A stretch of 64,000 nt of DNA from Ligustrum vulgare (GCA_963555705.1 OY743180.1:40394129-40458128); one strand, 5' to 3'. Counted from the stretch's first letter, positions 1 to 12,560 are shown. A program made the numbers and translations. Notes: generated by a model not told the origin, from the letters alone.

Positions 1-200
1 ATTAATCCATGGAATTTCACAGCCGTAAGGAATGATTTCACGGCCGTAACTAAAGTTTGGTAATTTTGTTATTCAACAAGTATCTCACGGCCGTAAGGAT
101 AAATGTTACGGTCGTAACAAACTAAACTACATTTTGATATGAGAGGCTATTACGGCCGTAAAGACAATTGTTACGGCAGTAATTCAAGTTACGCGTTTTT
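1..200. repeat. AT-rich DNA with paired ACGGCCGT-type palindromes
   Basis: Six copies or near copies of a decamer with core acggccgtaa occur at about 18, 39, 87, 109, 150 and 171. They fall into three pairs with 21-22 bases inside each pair and about 65 bases between pairs. The surrounding DNA is AT-rich. Short GC-rich palindromes like these also occur in the LTRs at 21.6-21.7 kb and 38.8-38.9 kb, so this may be part of an LTR U3 region, but no LTR boundary is visible. Confidence 0.5.
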
Positions 201-816
201 GGCCTTTATTTTGCGGCTAGGTTTAGTTGTTTATTTTTAGTTTTTTAATTCTTTTGGAAATTTTGGTTATTTTAGTTATTTTAGCTTAATTAAAATTCTA
301 TTCAGAGTAAAGTAGCGACTAAGTTTTATTTTGCCTATTTATATGCTTTTCTATTCAATGTAAAAGAAGATTTTGATGAATAAAATTATTGAATGTTTTT
401 TACTCTCTCTAAAGGTGAGGATTTTCCCTTTAAATATCGAACTTATCAAGATTCAAATATTGTGGCGTTCAACAAATCGAACTTATCAAAGGCGTGGGCA
501 TCCTTTGTGGCGTTCAAACCATTACGGTTCTTGTTTTCGCATCGTAACGGGTCTCGAGTTTAATATACCCCTGGTTCTTACGTCGTGATGCTCGGGTTGT
601 AGTGTTCTCGTCTGTTCCAACCTGAATTCGGAACTTTCCAAGTGTTATTCAGCGAGCTACGACGCGAACCCCCTCCCGAGTCCGCATCATACTTCGCGCA
701 AGGTGAATTTATAAGACGATGTGAAATCCTATGCGTAAGGTGTATTTACCTAAAAGAGGTGAAGTTCGTAGAGTGAAATGGATAGTAAGCCATGTATATA
801 GCTTATTTAAGTTTGC
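201..816. other. Gene-free stretch, possibly LTR-derived
   Basis: No convincing coding sequence. A partly duplicated phrase (cgaacttatcaa, then gtggcgttcaa) occurs twice between about 436 and 520, and an AATAAA-like stretch lies near 378. The texture resembles the R-U5 part of a plant LTR, but no matching partner LTR or target duplication was found. Confidence 0.3.
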
Positions 817-1111
817 GATATGAATTACATTTATGATCTTTCGAAAATATCAGTCCTGATATATACATTGAGTATATTATTAAAGAAATTTTCTTACAAG
901 TGTTCATGTTGGTTTGATATGAATTATATTTATGATCGTTCTGGAATATCAGTACTGTTATATACATTAAGTATATTATAAAAGAAATGTTTTACAAGTT
1001 TTCATGTTGGTTCGATATGAATTACATTTATGATCGTTTCGAAATATCAATTATGATACATACATCGAGTAAATTATTAAAGAAAGTTTTTACAAGTATA
1101 CATGTCAGTTC
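817..1111 (+). repeat. Three tandem copies of a ~98-bp unit
   Basis: Copies begin at 817, 916 and 1014 with gatatgaattacatttatg and end with a variant of catgttggttc. The copies are diverged by scattered substitutions, so the array is not recent. No coding meaning is apparent. Confidence 0.85.
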
Positions 1112-1344
1112 ATTGGGAGTTATGCTATTAGAAAACTTGACACATCTATTCGAAGCTAATCAACATAAATGTCAGCTTTGCTGTGTTATTTATGACATGC
1201 ATAATATACAAAAATCTTGAAGATAATGACAATTGTTGAGCTTGAAAATAATAATTCTTCATTCATAATAGGAAAAGATTACATTGGAGATCAGATTGGA
1301 AGCAAAAGTTACATATTGAAATATGAAAAACCATGAGATGGAAG

Positions 1345-3520
1345 GTATCAGTTTTGAAGGCCGATGCCCTCATCGTTCAAGTTGGTTTGGAAATCAAGAA
1401 GAGGTGATATAATAGCAGTGATCTGATCCTGACCTTTGATGGAGTCGAACTCTTGGTACTTCCAGATGAGTTCAAGTCTTTCCTTTAAAAAGGAAATATC
1501 CACATTAGGTTGTTTTGCCTCCAGTTCGTCAACGATCTCATTGAATGTAAGGTAATATGTTTCGTCGACGTCATGTTCATATCCTGCTGACTCCTTGAAC
1601 TTTTCGATGGCCACCTCATAGGCACTTTTTGCAGCCGCCTCCATCTCAACCCTCTCTCTAACTCAGCCCAGCTCTACTTGGCAACTTCCTCCTCATCCAA
1701 CAACTTTTTGTTGGTTTCCCCCAACTTGGCCACTTGTTCTCTAAAACAAGCTACCTCCTCCATAGCTGATAGCAATTCGGACTCCGTCTTATTTTTGGCT
1801 TGAACATCCTACTCGAAAAAACCCTTGGCATCCTCATCTAATTTTTAAACTTCACTGTATCAGTCGCCATCTTGCTCATCTTGGATTGATCTCAAGTATA
1901 ATAGTTGAGGGCTTGGCCTAACAGGGCTGATCCAATAGCCATAAGATCATCCACTAGCATGTCCTCTGCAAACTTCTCGTGCCGAGGAGTCCATGTTTTA
2001 GCAGGAATATCCATGGTGTCTTTGGTACGAGCTGGGAGCTTTGTGAGTCCAACTGGAGTAGGGTTCGTGATAGAAATGAAATCCCTATAGCACTTTGGAC
2101 GACACCTTTTTAGCAAGCTTACCAACTCATCTTAGACCCTATTGACTCCCAGGAATGTCTGATCTGTCTTATCCTGGTCACCACTGACAAACGACGGAGG
2201 AATGTTGGAGGAATCTGACACGTTCATTGGCGGAGAGGTCTACCTTGGCCTTTTCTAATGAGATATCTGAAGAGACGATCTCCTGATTGATTCCTTACTG
2301 GTGGCCTCCTTTTTTCTGGCCGCATCCCTGGCTAAGGCCTTCTTCCTATCTTTCATGGACTGCATCTTCTTTTTCCCTTTACGAGCTGACATCAAACAGA
2401 AAGAAAAATCTATAAGTGTTCATCCCAACTAAAAAGGTGAAAAGTTAAAGGAGTTCACAGTTAACAAATCTTACTCTTGAGGAGAGGAGGATAGTAATCT
2501 GACGAGTCGATGAATGTTAGACCTGACTCAAACAAGCACTCCTCAATCAACAACTACTTAATCGATGTGAACCAACTGGGCTGCTCTTTCAAATCAAGAA
2601 TTTTTTCAACAGTCTCCTTGCTCAACTCAGGCTCCCTCACTCCTGCAAAAGACGAAGTGATTAATATTAGAGGTTTTCAGTTCGAACTTAGTAAGAATAT
2701 GGACTCTCACTAAATTTCTCTTTGTAACGAACTGGGATGGCGAAGCTGAGCTCATTAGTTCGAGGGGGACTCATCCAATTTCCCCAACAAAAACCACTTT
2801 TCATTCCACCAACGGATCGAATCTGGCATATCTAAAATGAGCTTCTCCTTATAAATAGACAACTCCAAAGCATAGAACCACCCCCATTGACTTACCTTCA
2901 GCTCGAAATTGATAAGCGAAGTTGAACTCATCAACTGAAGGGTCTTCATAACCCATTTGATTGGATAGCGATATGTAACCCAAAATGTATCACCATCCAT
3001 TGGGGTGAATTTGTGTTGGAACTACCTCCCAAGACCGAAGGTTGTCAGTTATAATATATGGGAGAGGTAACCTTAAACTCACTTCAAGCATATGGTAATT
3101 GAGGGCCACACAACAATGAGGTGGTTGGTCAGCTCCCTCATAATTTTCGGGGAGAAAGAAGTAAACGTAGTCAGGAATTCAATTTTTATTCTTCCACAGA
3201 ACTAACTCATCTTTTGTGGCTTCAGATCAGAAGTGTTTATTGGAGAAATCAGAACTATAATTAGAGAATGGAGTGGGTCGGTTAAAAGAATTGGAGGAAG
3301 GGAATTGGAAAGCACTCGAAGGTATAGTTCGAGACGAGGTAACCATAGTCAAAGGGGCTGGTTGGAGAACTTCCCTCTCCACCTCATCTAGGAAAATACA
3401 CTGGGTTTCCTCACTTTCATTCCATGAAACACTCGGTTCGACTTCATTCTCCCTATCATATGACCTTACTACGCCCTCACTACTGCCATACTCTTACTCA
3501 TTTTGAATTATTTAAAATAC
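1345..3520 (-). pseudogene. Decayed 'putative gypsy type transposon' (PF04195-like) ORF
   Basis: Reading the minus strand from about 3500 down to 1348 across stops and frameshifts gives a protein-like trace. About 3180-3000 reads as a PDYVYFFLPENYEG-like segment followed by VVPTQIHPNGW. About 3000-2755 gives a Trp/Phe-rich segment ending WWNEKWFLLGKL. The 3' part (1644-1348) is a 98-residue Ala/Glu/Lys-rich tail with AIEKFKES and DISFLKERL. This order matches plant proteins annotated as putative gypsy type transposon or gag-like ORFs: an N-terminal PF04195-type domain and a coiled-coil C-terminus. Several in-frame stops (for example near 2230 and 1870) make it a pseudogene. The family call is by pattern memory, not by search. 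Confidence 0.55.
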
Positions 3521-3736
3521 GATTTGAGTACTTAGAAAACTTTAACATTAAAAAGAGAATATGGTGACAGAGGTGAAGTTATTAAAGGAAACTACCTCAA
3601 GTTACAAAATTATCAGAAAGTCAGAGATAACAACGAACACAAGTCCAATTCAAGGTGCAGACGTGGGTATCAGATCGGTAATAGTTTGGGGAGAATCAGA
3701 GAATTTTCATAAGGAAAAAAAGGGAAAATGAGCCCC

Positions 3737-3744
3737 TTTATATA
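3737..3744 (-). promoter_or_regulatory. TATA-like box upstream of the minus-strand transposon ORF
   Basis: The minus strand reads tatataaaggggctc here, about 220 bases upstream of the first protein-like trace of the decayed PF04195-like ORF. It is probably the core promoter of that element. The CACTA transposon was later inserted about 320 bp farther upstream. Confidence 0.4.
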
Positions 3745-4065
3745 AGGAAAGGAAAGGAAAGCGAAATGGAACCCAACGGTCAAATTGAATGGACACGTTA
3801 TCATTATGATGATGGCTAGACCTATATCTAGGGATGAATCGCCTGTTGAAAGATGACTCCTGTCAAGAACATTTTTGAGTTCGTAATGCCAGTTGTCATC
3901 GTTGATAAGTAAAGGTTGAATAGCTTCGAGATCATCCCTCAAAACTTTGAACCGATCTCGAGGGGACATTTGTTGCATATCAAGCTGAGGTGGAATACTG
4001 AATTCAATGGTCAAAAATTTAACGGTCAACGTAGCTTGTAATTTGTGAAATGAACCATGAACAAA

Positions 4066-4360
4066 CACCAGTACAGAAATAGGAATTCGCGTCGGTTGTA
4101 AAACGGAATACGCGTCGGTTGTAGCAGCGACGCATATGACACAGACGCGTAAAGTCTCGACTTTAGGCGTCGGTTGTAAATCGACGCGCAAAGTCAGCTT
4201 TGGGCGTCGGTTTTAGTTTAAAACCGACGCCTAAAGTCAAAAAATAAAAATAAAAATTAAAAAAATCCACTTTGGGCGTCGGTTTCTGGTTAAAACCGAC
4301 GCCCAAAGTCGGTTTTGGGCGTCGGTTTTATCTTTAGAACCGACGCCTAAACTTTTTTTT
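4066..4360. repeat. CACTA left terminus and subterminal repeats
   Basis: After the terminal inverted repeat the motif gcgtcggttnta recurs in direct and inverted orientation (aaaccgacgc), including near-palindromes around 4204-4235, 4276-4310 and 4318-4350. In characterised CACTA elements such subterminal motifs bind the TNPA-type protein. Binding here is inference. Confidence 0.85.
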
Positions 4361-4382
4361 TTTTTTTTGAATATATATTACA

Positions 4383-4665
4383 TGACCTGGACGTGGCCTA
4401 CAGTGACCCAGGCCACTGCACGTCGTAGCCTGCAGTGACCTGGACGTAGCCTGCAATGACCCAGGCCACTACACGTCGTGGCCTGCAGTGACCTGGACGT
4501 AGCCTGCAATGACCCAGGCCACTGCATGTCGTGACCTGCAGTGGCCTGCAATGACTCAGGCCACTGCACGTCGTGGCCTGTAATCACCTGGACGTGACTT
4601 GCAATGACCCAGGCCACTGCAGGTCGTGACCTGCAGTGACCAGGACGTGGTCTGCGATAACCTGA
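4383..4665. repeat. ~53-bp GC-rich tandem repeat inside the CACTA element
   Basis: About five copies of a unit containing acctggacgt, gcctgca and tgacccaggccactgca start near 4385, 4438, 4491, 4535 and 4588, with a 53-bp period in the best copies. The minus-strand open frame across it (4617-4378) is only the repeat read through and is not called as a gene. Confidence 0.8.
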
Positions 4666-4804
4666 ACATGCGCATCACCAAATAAATATATATAATCGAT
4701 ATATACGTAATAAAATTAAATTAACAACAATTATACTTACAAATTGTTAATTTATGATACAAATTAAATATATATGTAAGTGCAAGTTTTGATTACGCTT
4801 CGAT

Positions 4805-7800
4805 TTACACAAACCTATGAACGAAGTATTTTGCCCATAAGTTTTGAATCTCGATTACTTCCTCCGTTGAATAATATTCTTTAAATGCCTACAAACAATC
4901 AAAATGAATTATTAGTTATTTTTTCATAAAATATAAAGTCATTATTAAAATTCTCATTTTCAATAACTTGTACATTTTCTAACGAAGTAAGTTGAAAGTG
5001 TTCTGTGACTATCTCATACATATTTCTCATAACGTAGTAGCCACACTCAGACCCTCCAGGTTGTTGAGGACACTGAAATATTCACATTGAAAAATAACAA
5101 TATTAGTAATCAAACTAAATAAAATATAGAAATAATTCAAAGATTTTTAATAAAGTTTAAATCCGTGTTTTCATACTTTTACGTTTTTCCACGTTGTATT
5201 GAATTTTGTCCTCATGCCTCCAACTGTCCAATACGTTTTGAAAGCCCTAAAATTTCAATAAATTATATCACCAAGCTACAAAAAAATAATGACTCAAATT
5301 TCCTACAAAAATTTTGGTAGAGTCTCCCCTATAAATTGAACTTATCCAACCTGTAGGGGGACCCTGCTATTCAAAACTATCAACTTCTCAACAATCACAA
5401 CTCCACAATCAAATTCACCACAACTCCACAATCAATTTCACCACAACTCCACAATTATTTCATTAAAAGTTTCCTAACTTACGTGTTCAATATCGGCTTG
5501 ATATCCAAGTCACGCTTAGATGCAGCAGCTGAATCTAAGAAGTACACCGTATTCTTCTCAGGAGAAATAACTAGCAACATCCAGTGATTCCTACGTATTA
5601 TGAACGTGTAAATACAACTTTAAATATCATATCATTCAAATTAGGTTAAAAATTAGAGAATATCAACGGTCTTACTCCTGAAAATACGGTGCTAGAATGA
5701 ATTTCTTAGTTTTCATTGCCTTCATGGTGCTGGCCAAGTAATTTATAACACCATTTGCATTTGTTCTTACTGAAATCGATGCAATGTGTGTCGGAGACAC
5801 GAATCCAATCGATTCAATACCGTATTCCTGACACAGCTCATGGAGGTACCTAAAAAATAATAATGCCAATAAATAGAAATAAACTAATGATTTAAATTGA
5901 AGTTTTTCTTTTTGATCAGAAGTCTTACAATGAAAACACTTGTAAGATTGATGTATCCAACCATTGCATCGTAAGCAAGTCGGTGATGTCTCCGACTGTA
6001 ACATAAAAACCATCATCGAATGCAAAGTTGAACACGGCGGCATCAACGGGTACCGTGTAGAAGTCATCACCAACAGGCAATTGAATGACCAGAGTGTGTA
6101 ACATTTTACAATCATCACCCAGACATTGCAACGTCTCATCGTCAACAATCGCAGGTCGCTGAGTGGATGACATTTCGAAACTCTGGGGTGTTTTTCCTTC
6201 ATTAAATTTTTTTGCCTGTTGTGGTGCCTCTTCCTGCAACAAGATAATTTTTATCATCTTCAGTTATACAAATTTAAAAGAAATTAATATTGAAAGAATC
6301 TTTTATATAACTAAATGTTTGTACCTCTCCAAAAATCACCAACTCCTTGGGCCATTGCAAGAAGCTTCCAATAGCTTCCCCCACTGTGGTGTGGTATTGA
6401 GATAGCACTGGAATACAACACGCTTCTGCACCATCGACAATGTGGTCAATGGACACCTTAGCATGATCAGGCCAAAGAGGTTGATGATGCACCACCGTGT
6501 CGGGTCCGGCTGGATAAACCATCCCGCTCGCTACTATTTGTTTCTCACCATTAAGACTAATGGAGAGATGACAAGGAGACGGCTTCTATTGTATAACATC
6601 ATTGAACATATATGTTAGCAACTTCCAGTTGAAATAACATAAATAATGTTAAAAATTCTAAATAACATAACATTAAATACCTGAAGTCCATGAAATGGAT
6701 CTGGATCCATGGAGTGGCAACTGCTGCGAGTTGGTGGTCGGGGCTGTGGAGTTACGTCCACCTCGGCCTCAACATTTAAGCCCAGGCGCTGGAGGATAGC
6801 ATCGTATTTAGTCTGCATACTATGGTAGTCCCTCTGCATAGTATCGAATTTACTCTGCATCTCCGACATGGTCTGATGCCTGACCCGCTCGGCAATACTA
6901 TCCTCCATCTCTGACCTGATCATCTCCTTAATTTCGTCTACTGAGACGACCCCACAGGAATGTCTAATGTAATCATCAGGCTTGCCGTAAACATCCCTCG
7001 TGGTCACATAGACGCCATACCCCCTCACCCTACCAGGGTGATCCGGCTTACCAAGGGCTTCACTTAAAATATCGTGCTGTCTACTTGCCACAAATGTCCC
7101 CTGCGTGGACTGCTCAGCTTTTTCAACCTATTAACAGAAAAATGAAACATAAATATAAGTATAAATTTAAGTAAATTTGAATTTAAATTATGAAAAAATA
7201 ATCATGATATACTTACAATTTTATCAAACACCCCCCTCGTTTTCTCGTTGGGGATGTAATAACTTCCTTCTTTCTTCTTCGATCTAGCTCGAATCCAATC
7301 TAAACTTCGATCCTCACTTACAATCGACGAGCTAATCATGTCGCATGAAGAACTTGAAGATAGTGGGTCACTGACTACCCACTGTGGCTTCATCCCCGCA
7401 TAACCAGCTGAGCCCATATAATGTGGATGCTCGTTTCACAATTGAGCATTCCTGGCTTTCTTACCTTTTTCCTGAAATTGTCACATCAAGTATTTAATTT
7501 CCAACTAAATAAATCACATGCGTACAATTAAATATATATACCTTAAATTTATCAGTCTGGCGTTCTTTCTTAAACGAGTCCCATTGCTCTTCAGTTATAA
7601 AAGAGTAAAGTTGCATAGGAGATGTGTATTTCGGGTGGTCATGTGTGATATAATCATGAACCAGCCGAGTCTTGAAATCTTTCCATCGCATCCCCGCAAC
7701 TTTCAACACCCTTTTTTTTGCTGCGTCATCGGGGATGTTGAACTCCCTCTGAAAGACGAATATAATATGCGATGTTATAAGAAAAAATTACGAAACGTTA

Positions 7801-8093
7801 TCAATTAACCATGTATGTAGTGATAGTACCTTTATTTCTTCCCACATCAAGTCCTTAAGGCCGGGATCAACCTTGTGCCAATCACTGATGTTAATGTCAA
7901 CGTGAATACGGGCCAAACACCCGACATAGTGTTTGAAGTTCCCCTTGCCTGGTCCGATTGGCCTATGTTTGTCATCGAACTCGATGACATTCACTTCACC
8001 GGCCTTCTTCATGTTCTTACACATTGTTGGCCCTCTAGTCCTTTTGGTACTGGTAGCACGATGATCATCTGAAGATGATGAAGACACGGCCAT
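4805..8093 (-). pseudogene. CACTA second gene: transposase_24-like plus Ulp1 (C48) protease domain, 11 exons, one nonsense codon
   Basis: Eleven exons join with GT-AG borders and consistent phase: 8093-7830, 7748-7542, 7471-7217, 7127-6681, 6585-6325, 6233-5929, 5849-5676, 5590-5483, 5246-5183, 5072-4974 and 4888-4805. They give 755 residues plus a stop. The N-terminal part (TKRTRGPT, then RPIGPGKGNF) is typical of plant CACTA transposase_24-type proteins. A coiled segment follows in exon 4, then a middle domain with VYPAGPDTVVHH. The C-terminal third is a C48 cysteine protease: His640 in NHWMLLVI, Asp657 in FLDS and Cys705 in GGSECGYYVM, so the triad is present. The only lesion seen is an in-frame TGA at codon 169 (7438-7436). 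The likely role is TNPA-like DNA binding fused to a SUMO-protease-like fold. Acceptor and donor choice for exons 10-11 is the least certain part. Confidence 0.85.
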
Positions 8094-8256
8094 TATATTG
8101 AGACTACTTTTAACGTACCTGCACATATAACAACGTATTAATAAATTATTGTTATCAAAACGACAAAAGAAATTGTTAACAATGTATAGAGCATATATGA
8201 AAAGTAAAAGAAAGTTAAAAGCAAAGACTGTGTAAATAAACTCATACAATTAATAA

Positions 8257-11200
8257 TCAGGAACGACGGTCAATCCATAATCCTTCTTCATGATCCCAAC
8301 GCATATAATTTGATTCAATGTTATCTTCCCCTAAAGTTGCACTCCGTTGTATACCGATAGAAAATGGAGGGATTTCATCAAAGTGATCATAATCTTCTTC
8401 ATCTACTACATCACCAATCCCAACAATGCGTCTCTTTCCTTGAAGGACGACTGACCACTTAGTATCGGCAGGATCAAGAACATAAAATACCTGTTTGGCT
8501 TGTGATGCAAGTATGAATGGCTCGTCTAGATAACCCAACCGGCCGAAATCCACCATAGTGAATCCTAATTCATCCACCCGAACACCCCGTCGGTTATCAA
8601 CCCATTTACATTGGAAGAGAGGAAACTTGAACTCCCTATAATCAAGTTCTCAAATATCTTCAATGATCCCATAATAGGACATCGAGGCATCTACTGGCAT
8701 GGTATCTTTAGCATTTGAAAAATCTCTTGATAGTGATACTTGTGTCACTCCACTGTTTTGCACTGCACTCTTATCATCTTGACGTTTAGTGTAAAACGTA
8801 TACCCATTAATGTCATATGCTTCATATGACCTCACAATCGTGGTAGGACCGTAAGCTAACCACTTTACCGTTTCAACAATGGTATTCGGTGTTTGTGAAA
8901 ATTCTTTCATGACTTTATCTTTGAACCATTTTGCAAATGAACGATTATGTTCATTAGTTACCCACCTTTCAACTTTTGAAGGATTCTGCTGCCTTATGAT
9001 GGACATATGCTCGTCCAAACATGGATGAACTTCAGGAAGGTGTTGTAATACAAGGAGGTGTGCTTTGTATCGCAATTCAACATTTGGGACGATTGACTTG
9101 CATCCAATAGTACCTTTACCTTCAAGTCTTCCATCATGCCGAGATTTAGGAACACCAATAGTCTCAACGTCATCCAAGTAATCAGTACAAAATTCAATAG
9201 CCTCCTCAGCAGCATAACCTTCAATGATACTACCTTCAGGTCGAAATCGATTTCTCACATATCCTTTCAATATACCCATGTATCTCTCAAATGGATACAT
9301 ATACCTCAAGAATACTGGACCACAAATCTTAATTTCTCTCACCAAGTGAACAAGTAAGTGCACCATAACGTCAAAAAATGATGGCGGAAAATACATTTCA
9401 AATTGACATAGAGTGATAACAATATCGGTCTGCAAATCATCCAACTCCTCCGGATCAATAACTTTGCTGAAAATTGCATTGAAGAAAAAACAAAGTTTTA
9501 TAATGACTTGTCTAACATGTTTTGGGAGAATGCCTCGAATTGCAACTGGTAACAATTGTTGCATTACGACATGACAATCATTAGACTTCATACCAACCAA
9601 TTTTAAGTCCTTCATCGAGACAAGACTTTTAATGCTTGATGAGTACCCAGATGGAACCTTAATAGTATGCAGGCACTCACAAAAACTTTTTTTCTCTTTT
9701 CTCGACAAAGTATAGCAAGCTGGGGGTAAATAAGTACGCTTTTCCGACTCTTGCGGTGCTAATTGATCCCTTATCCCCATTTCTACCACGTCCTTCCTGA
9801 CTTTAATACCATCTTTCGTCTTTCCTGGAATGTTCAACAATGTCCCAATGATACTATCACAAACATTTTTCTCCACGTGCATTACATCAAGACAATGCCT
9901 TACAGATAAGTGTTACCAATAAGGTAGATCCCAGAATATGGACATTTTCTTCCAAAGACTCTTCTGAGGAGGCTTAAAAGTTTTTCCAAATGAAACATCA
10001 AAATTTTTAACTCGTTCATATACCTCACCTCCTGTTAATGGTAAGCTAGCTGTTCGAGCCTCGATTTTTCCATTGAATGGTTTTTTCTTCTTGCGATAAG
10101 GGTGGTCAATAGGGAGAAATCTTCTATGACTCATGAAGACATTTTTCTTGTAGTTTTTCAACCAAAGATCAATCATGTCTTCTTCACAAATGGGACATGC
10201 TTTAGGTCCTTTGTTAGTATAACCTGACAAGTTACCATAAGCTGGAAAATCATTTACGGTGCAAAATATCATAGCACGTAAGGTGAAATTCATCTGGGTA
10301 TATGCATCAAACACAGACACGCCTTCATCCCACAATACTTTTAAATCTTCAATTAGTGGGGCTAGATAAACATCTATGTCATTACCCGGTTGTTTGGGCC
10401 CTGATATTAACAAAGATAACATGATATACTTGCTCTTCATACATAACCAAGGAGGAAGATTGTAAATAGTCTAAAGAACCGGCCAAGTGCTATGTCGACT
10501 ACTCATATTACCATGTGGGTTCATCCCATCTGTACATAGTCCCAGCCTAAGATTTCTATCTTCGCCCCCAAACTCGAGAAACAACCTATTAATATTCCTC
10601 CATTGAGGAGAATCAGCCACGTGTCTTAGTTTTCCATCTTCTTTTCTCCCGTCGGCATGCCACCGCAAGTTCTTTGCATCCTTTGCATTGGCAAACAAAC
10701 GTTTAAATCTTGGTATTACAGGTAAATACCATAACACCTTTGCCGGAGGGCTTTTCTTATCACCACAATTATCATTCACGTTCTTCCGTTTATATCGTGA
10801 TACCCCACACTTTGGACATAGACGCAAGTCCTTGTAATCATTTCGATACAGTATACAATCATTTGGACATGCATGTATCCTCTCAATCTCCATACCCATC
10901 GGGCACAACAATTTCTTTGCCTCGTAAATTGAACTAGGAAGTTCGTTATCTTCCGGAAGCATCTCTCGTAACAGTCCCAATAATGCCGTGAAACTTTTAT
11001 CACTCCACCTATTGCTTGCTTTCAAGTTATACAATTTTAGTACCGCAGACAATTTAGTGAATTTACTACAACCAGAAAACAAAGGCTTCTCAGACTCGTT
11101 GAACAAGTTATCTAATACATGAGGTTTTTCAATGTATTCCCCTTGTATATCACGCATCATATTGTCTATCATATCATTCTCGTCATTTTCCAAATCATTC

Positions 11201-11508
11201 TCACAAATATTGCTTGAATTATTCTGCTGCTGATCACCAACATCGTCACCAGTGCTCGTCCTGGGAAGCATACTCTCACCATGCCATATCCATCGTGTAT
11301 AACCTTCTTTAAACCCACGACGAATCAAATGACTCTTCACTTGATCAAAACTACGAAACTTTCTCAAATTCTTACAATCGTAACAAGGACACAAAATCAT
11401 TGTTTCACCTTTCTTTCTCTTGTTTTCATCCGCACATTTCATAAACTCTTCAACACCTTTTACATATTCATGTCTATTACGTCTGCCATACATTCAACCC
11501 CGATCCAT
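8257..11508 (-). pseudogene. CACTA tnp2-type transposase with four nonsense codons
   Basis: A single frame of 1084 codons runs from ATG 11508 to a stop at 8257 without frameshift or intron. Domains in order: transposase-associated domain (MYGRRNRHEYVKGVEEF, then CPCYDCKNLRKF), zinc-ribbon-like CPNDCILYRNDY and LCPKCGVSRYK, the tnp2 core (LGLCTDGMNPHGNMS, CPICEEDMIDLWL, HCLDVMHVEKNVCDS), a DUF4218-like part (LLPVAIRGILPKHVR, then MVHLLVHLVREIKICGPV, MYPFERYMG) and a DUF4216-like tail (VFYVLDPADTKWSVVL). In-frame stops are at codon 5 (TGA, 11496-11494), 346 (TAG, 10473-10471), 532 (TAA, 9915-9913) and 953 (TGA, 8652-8650). Codons 5 and 953 replace positions where relatives normally have Trp. 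It is almost full length, so decay is by substitution only. The protein would bind and cut the element ends if intact. Confidence 0.93.
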
Positions 11509-11999
11509 ATCAATGACCTATATGTGAAGATATAATTAAATTTTTTTATTAGTTTTGAGTAAATATTTATTTAGTATGGTCAATTCTGTAATAGTGAAAA
11601 TCACTTTAAACTATAATTCTCATTTTTTATTTACAAAATTTTACAAAACTTTTGACACAACCTCACCTAAAAATTGGACTTAACCAACCTATAGGAATAA
11701 TCAACATATCACAATAAACCAAAATATTCATCCTCGACATATTCAAAAATCTAATACATACATCATCAACTACTCCAAGTTTAATTCGAAATCCATTCTC
11801 AATTCCTAAAAAGTGAAGCTAAGATTTCATGACTTAATATCTCATAATTTCAACTCCAATAATTAAAATATTAAAATTTATCTATCTACTAACTTAAAAT
11901 CAACAATATAAATTTAACACCCAAATTTATATATATTAAAATTTAATTAACACATTTATACATATTAACATGTAATTATCATATTTATATAATAACAAA

Positions 12000-12149
12000 T
12001 ATATATATAGATATAGATATATATATATATATATACATACACAGAGGCTAATTATATACATATCTATATAGATTATATATATATATATAGACACACATAT
12101 ATATATATACATACACAGAGGCTAATTATATATATACATATCTATATAG

Positions 12150-12219
<70 letters not shown>

Positions 12220-12350
12220 TACATACACACACAAATATATACACAGTCATATATATACACACACACACAAATATATATATATATATACACGCAGACACAT
12301 ATATATACACAAATATATATACACAAATACATATACATACTTATAAACAA
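12000..12350. repeat. TA/CA microsatellite block with a 79-bp duplication
   Basis: Long (TA)n, about 12152-12210, is flanked by TA/CA mixtures. A phrase acatacacagaggctaatta occurs at 12031 and again at about 12110, giving a 79-bp tandem duplication. It lies in the 5' non-coding part of the CACTA element, upstream of the transposase. The open frames through it are low-complexity artefacts. Confidence 0.9.
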
Positions 12351-12369
12351 AAATGAGAATCGGGTCTTA

Positions 12370-12560
12370 CAATGTAGGTGGAGGCGGCGGCGGTAGAAGT
12401 ATACCGGGCGGTGGAGGCGGCGGTAGAAGAGTGAGGGCGGTGGAGGCGGCGACGTTCACAAGAGAGGGAGAGGCGTGAGAGTAGAGAGAAATTGTGAGAG
12501 AGAGAGGCGTGAGTGTATAGAGAGAAAGAAGTGTACTGATCAAAGAGAGAAAGAGGCGCG
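12370..12560. other. GGCGG/GAGAG-rich segment in the CACTA 5' region
   Basis: A G-rich segment on the plus strand (ggaggcggcggcggtagaag, then repeated gagagag) appears on the minus strand as a CT- and CCGCC-rich stretch. It lies between the subterminal repeats and the transposase start, where the promoter and 5' leader of the element should be. No clear TATA position could be assigned. Confidence 0.4.

Noticed and set aside
4378..4617. 79-residue minus-strand frame
   Set aside because: It is the 53-bp minisatellite read through. The residue pattern simply repeats with the DNA.
12122..12350. Minus-strand open frames through the TA/CA tract
   Set aside because: They encode only Tyr-Ile-Cys-Val microsatellite translation. 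Low complexity, no gene.
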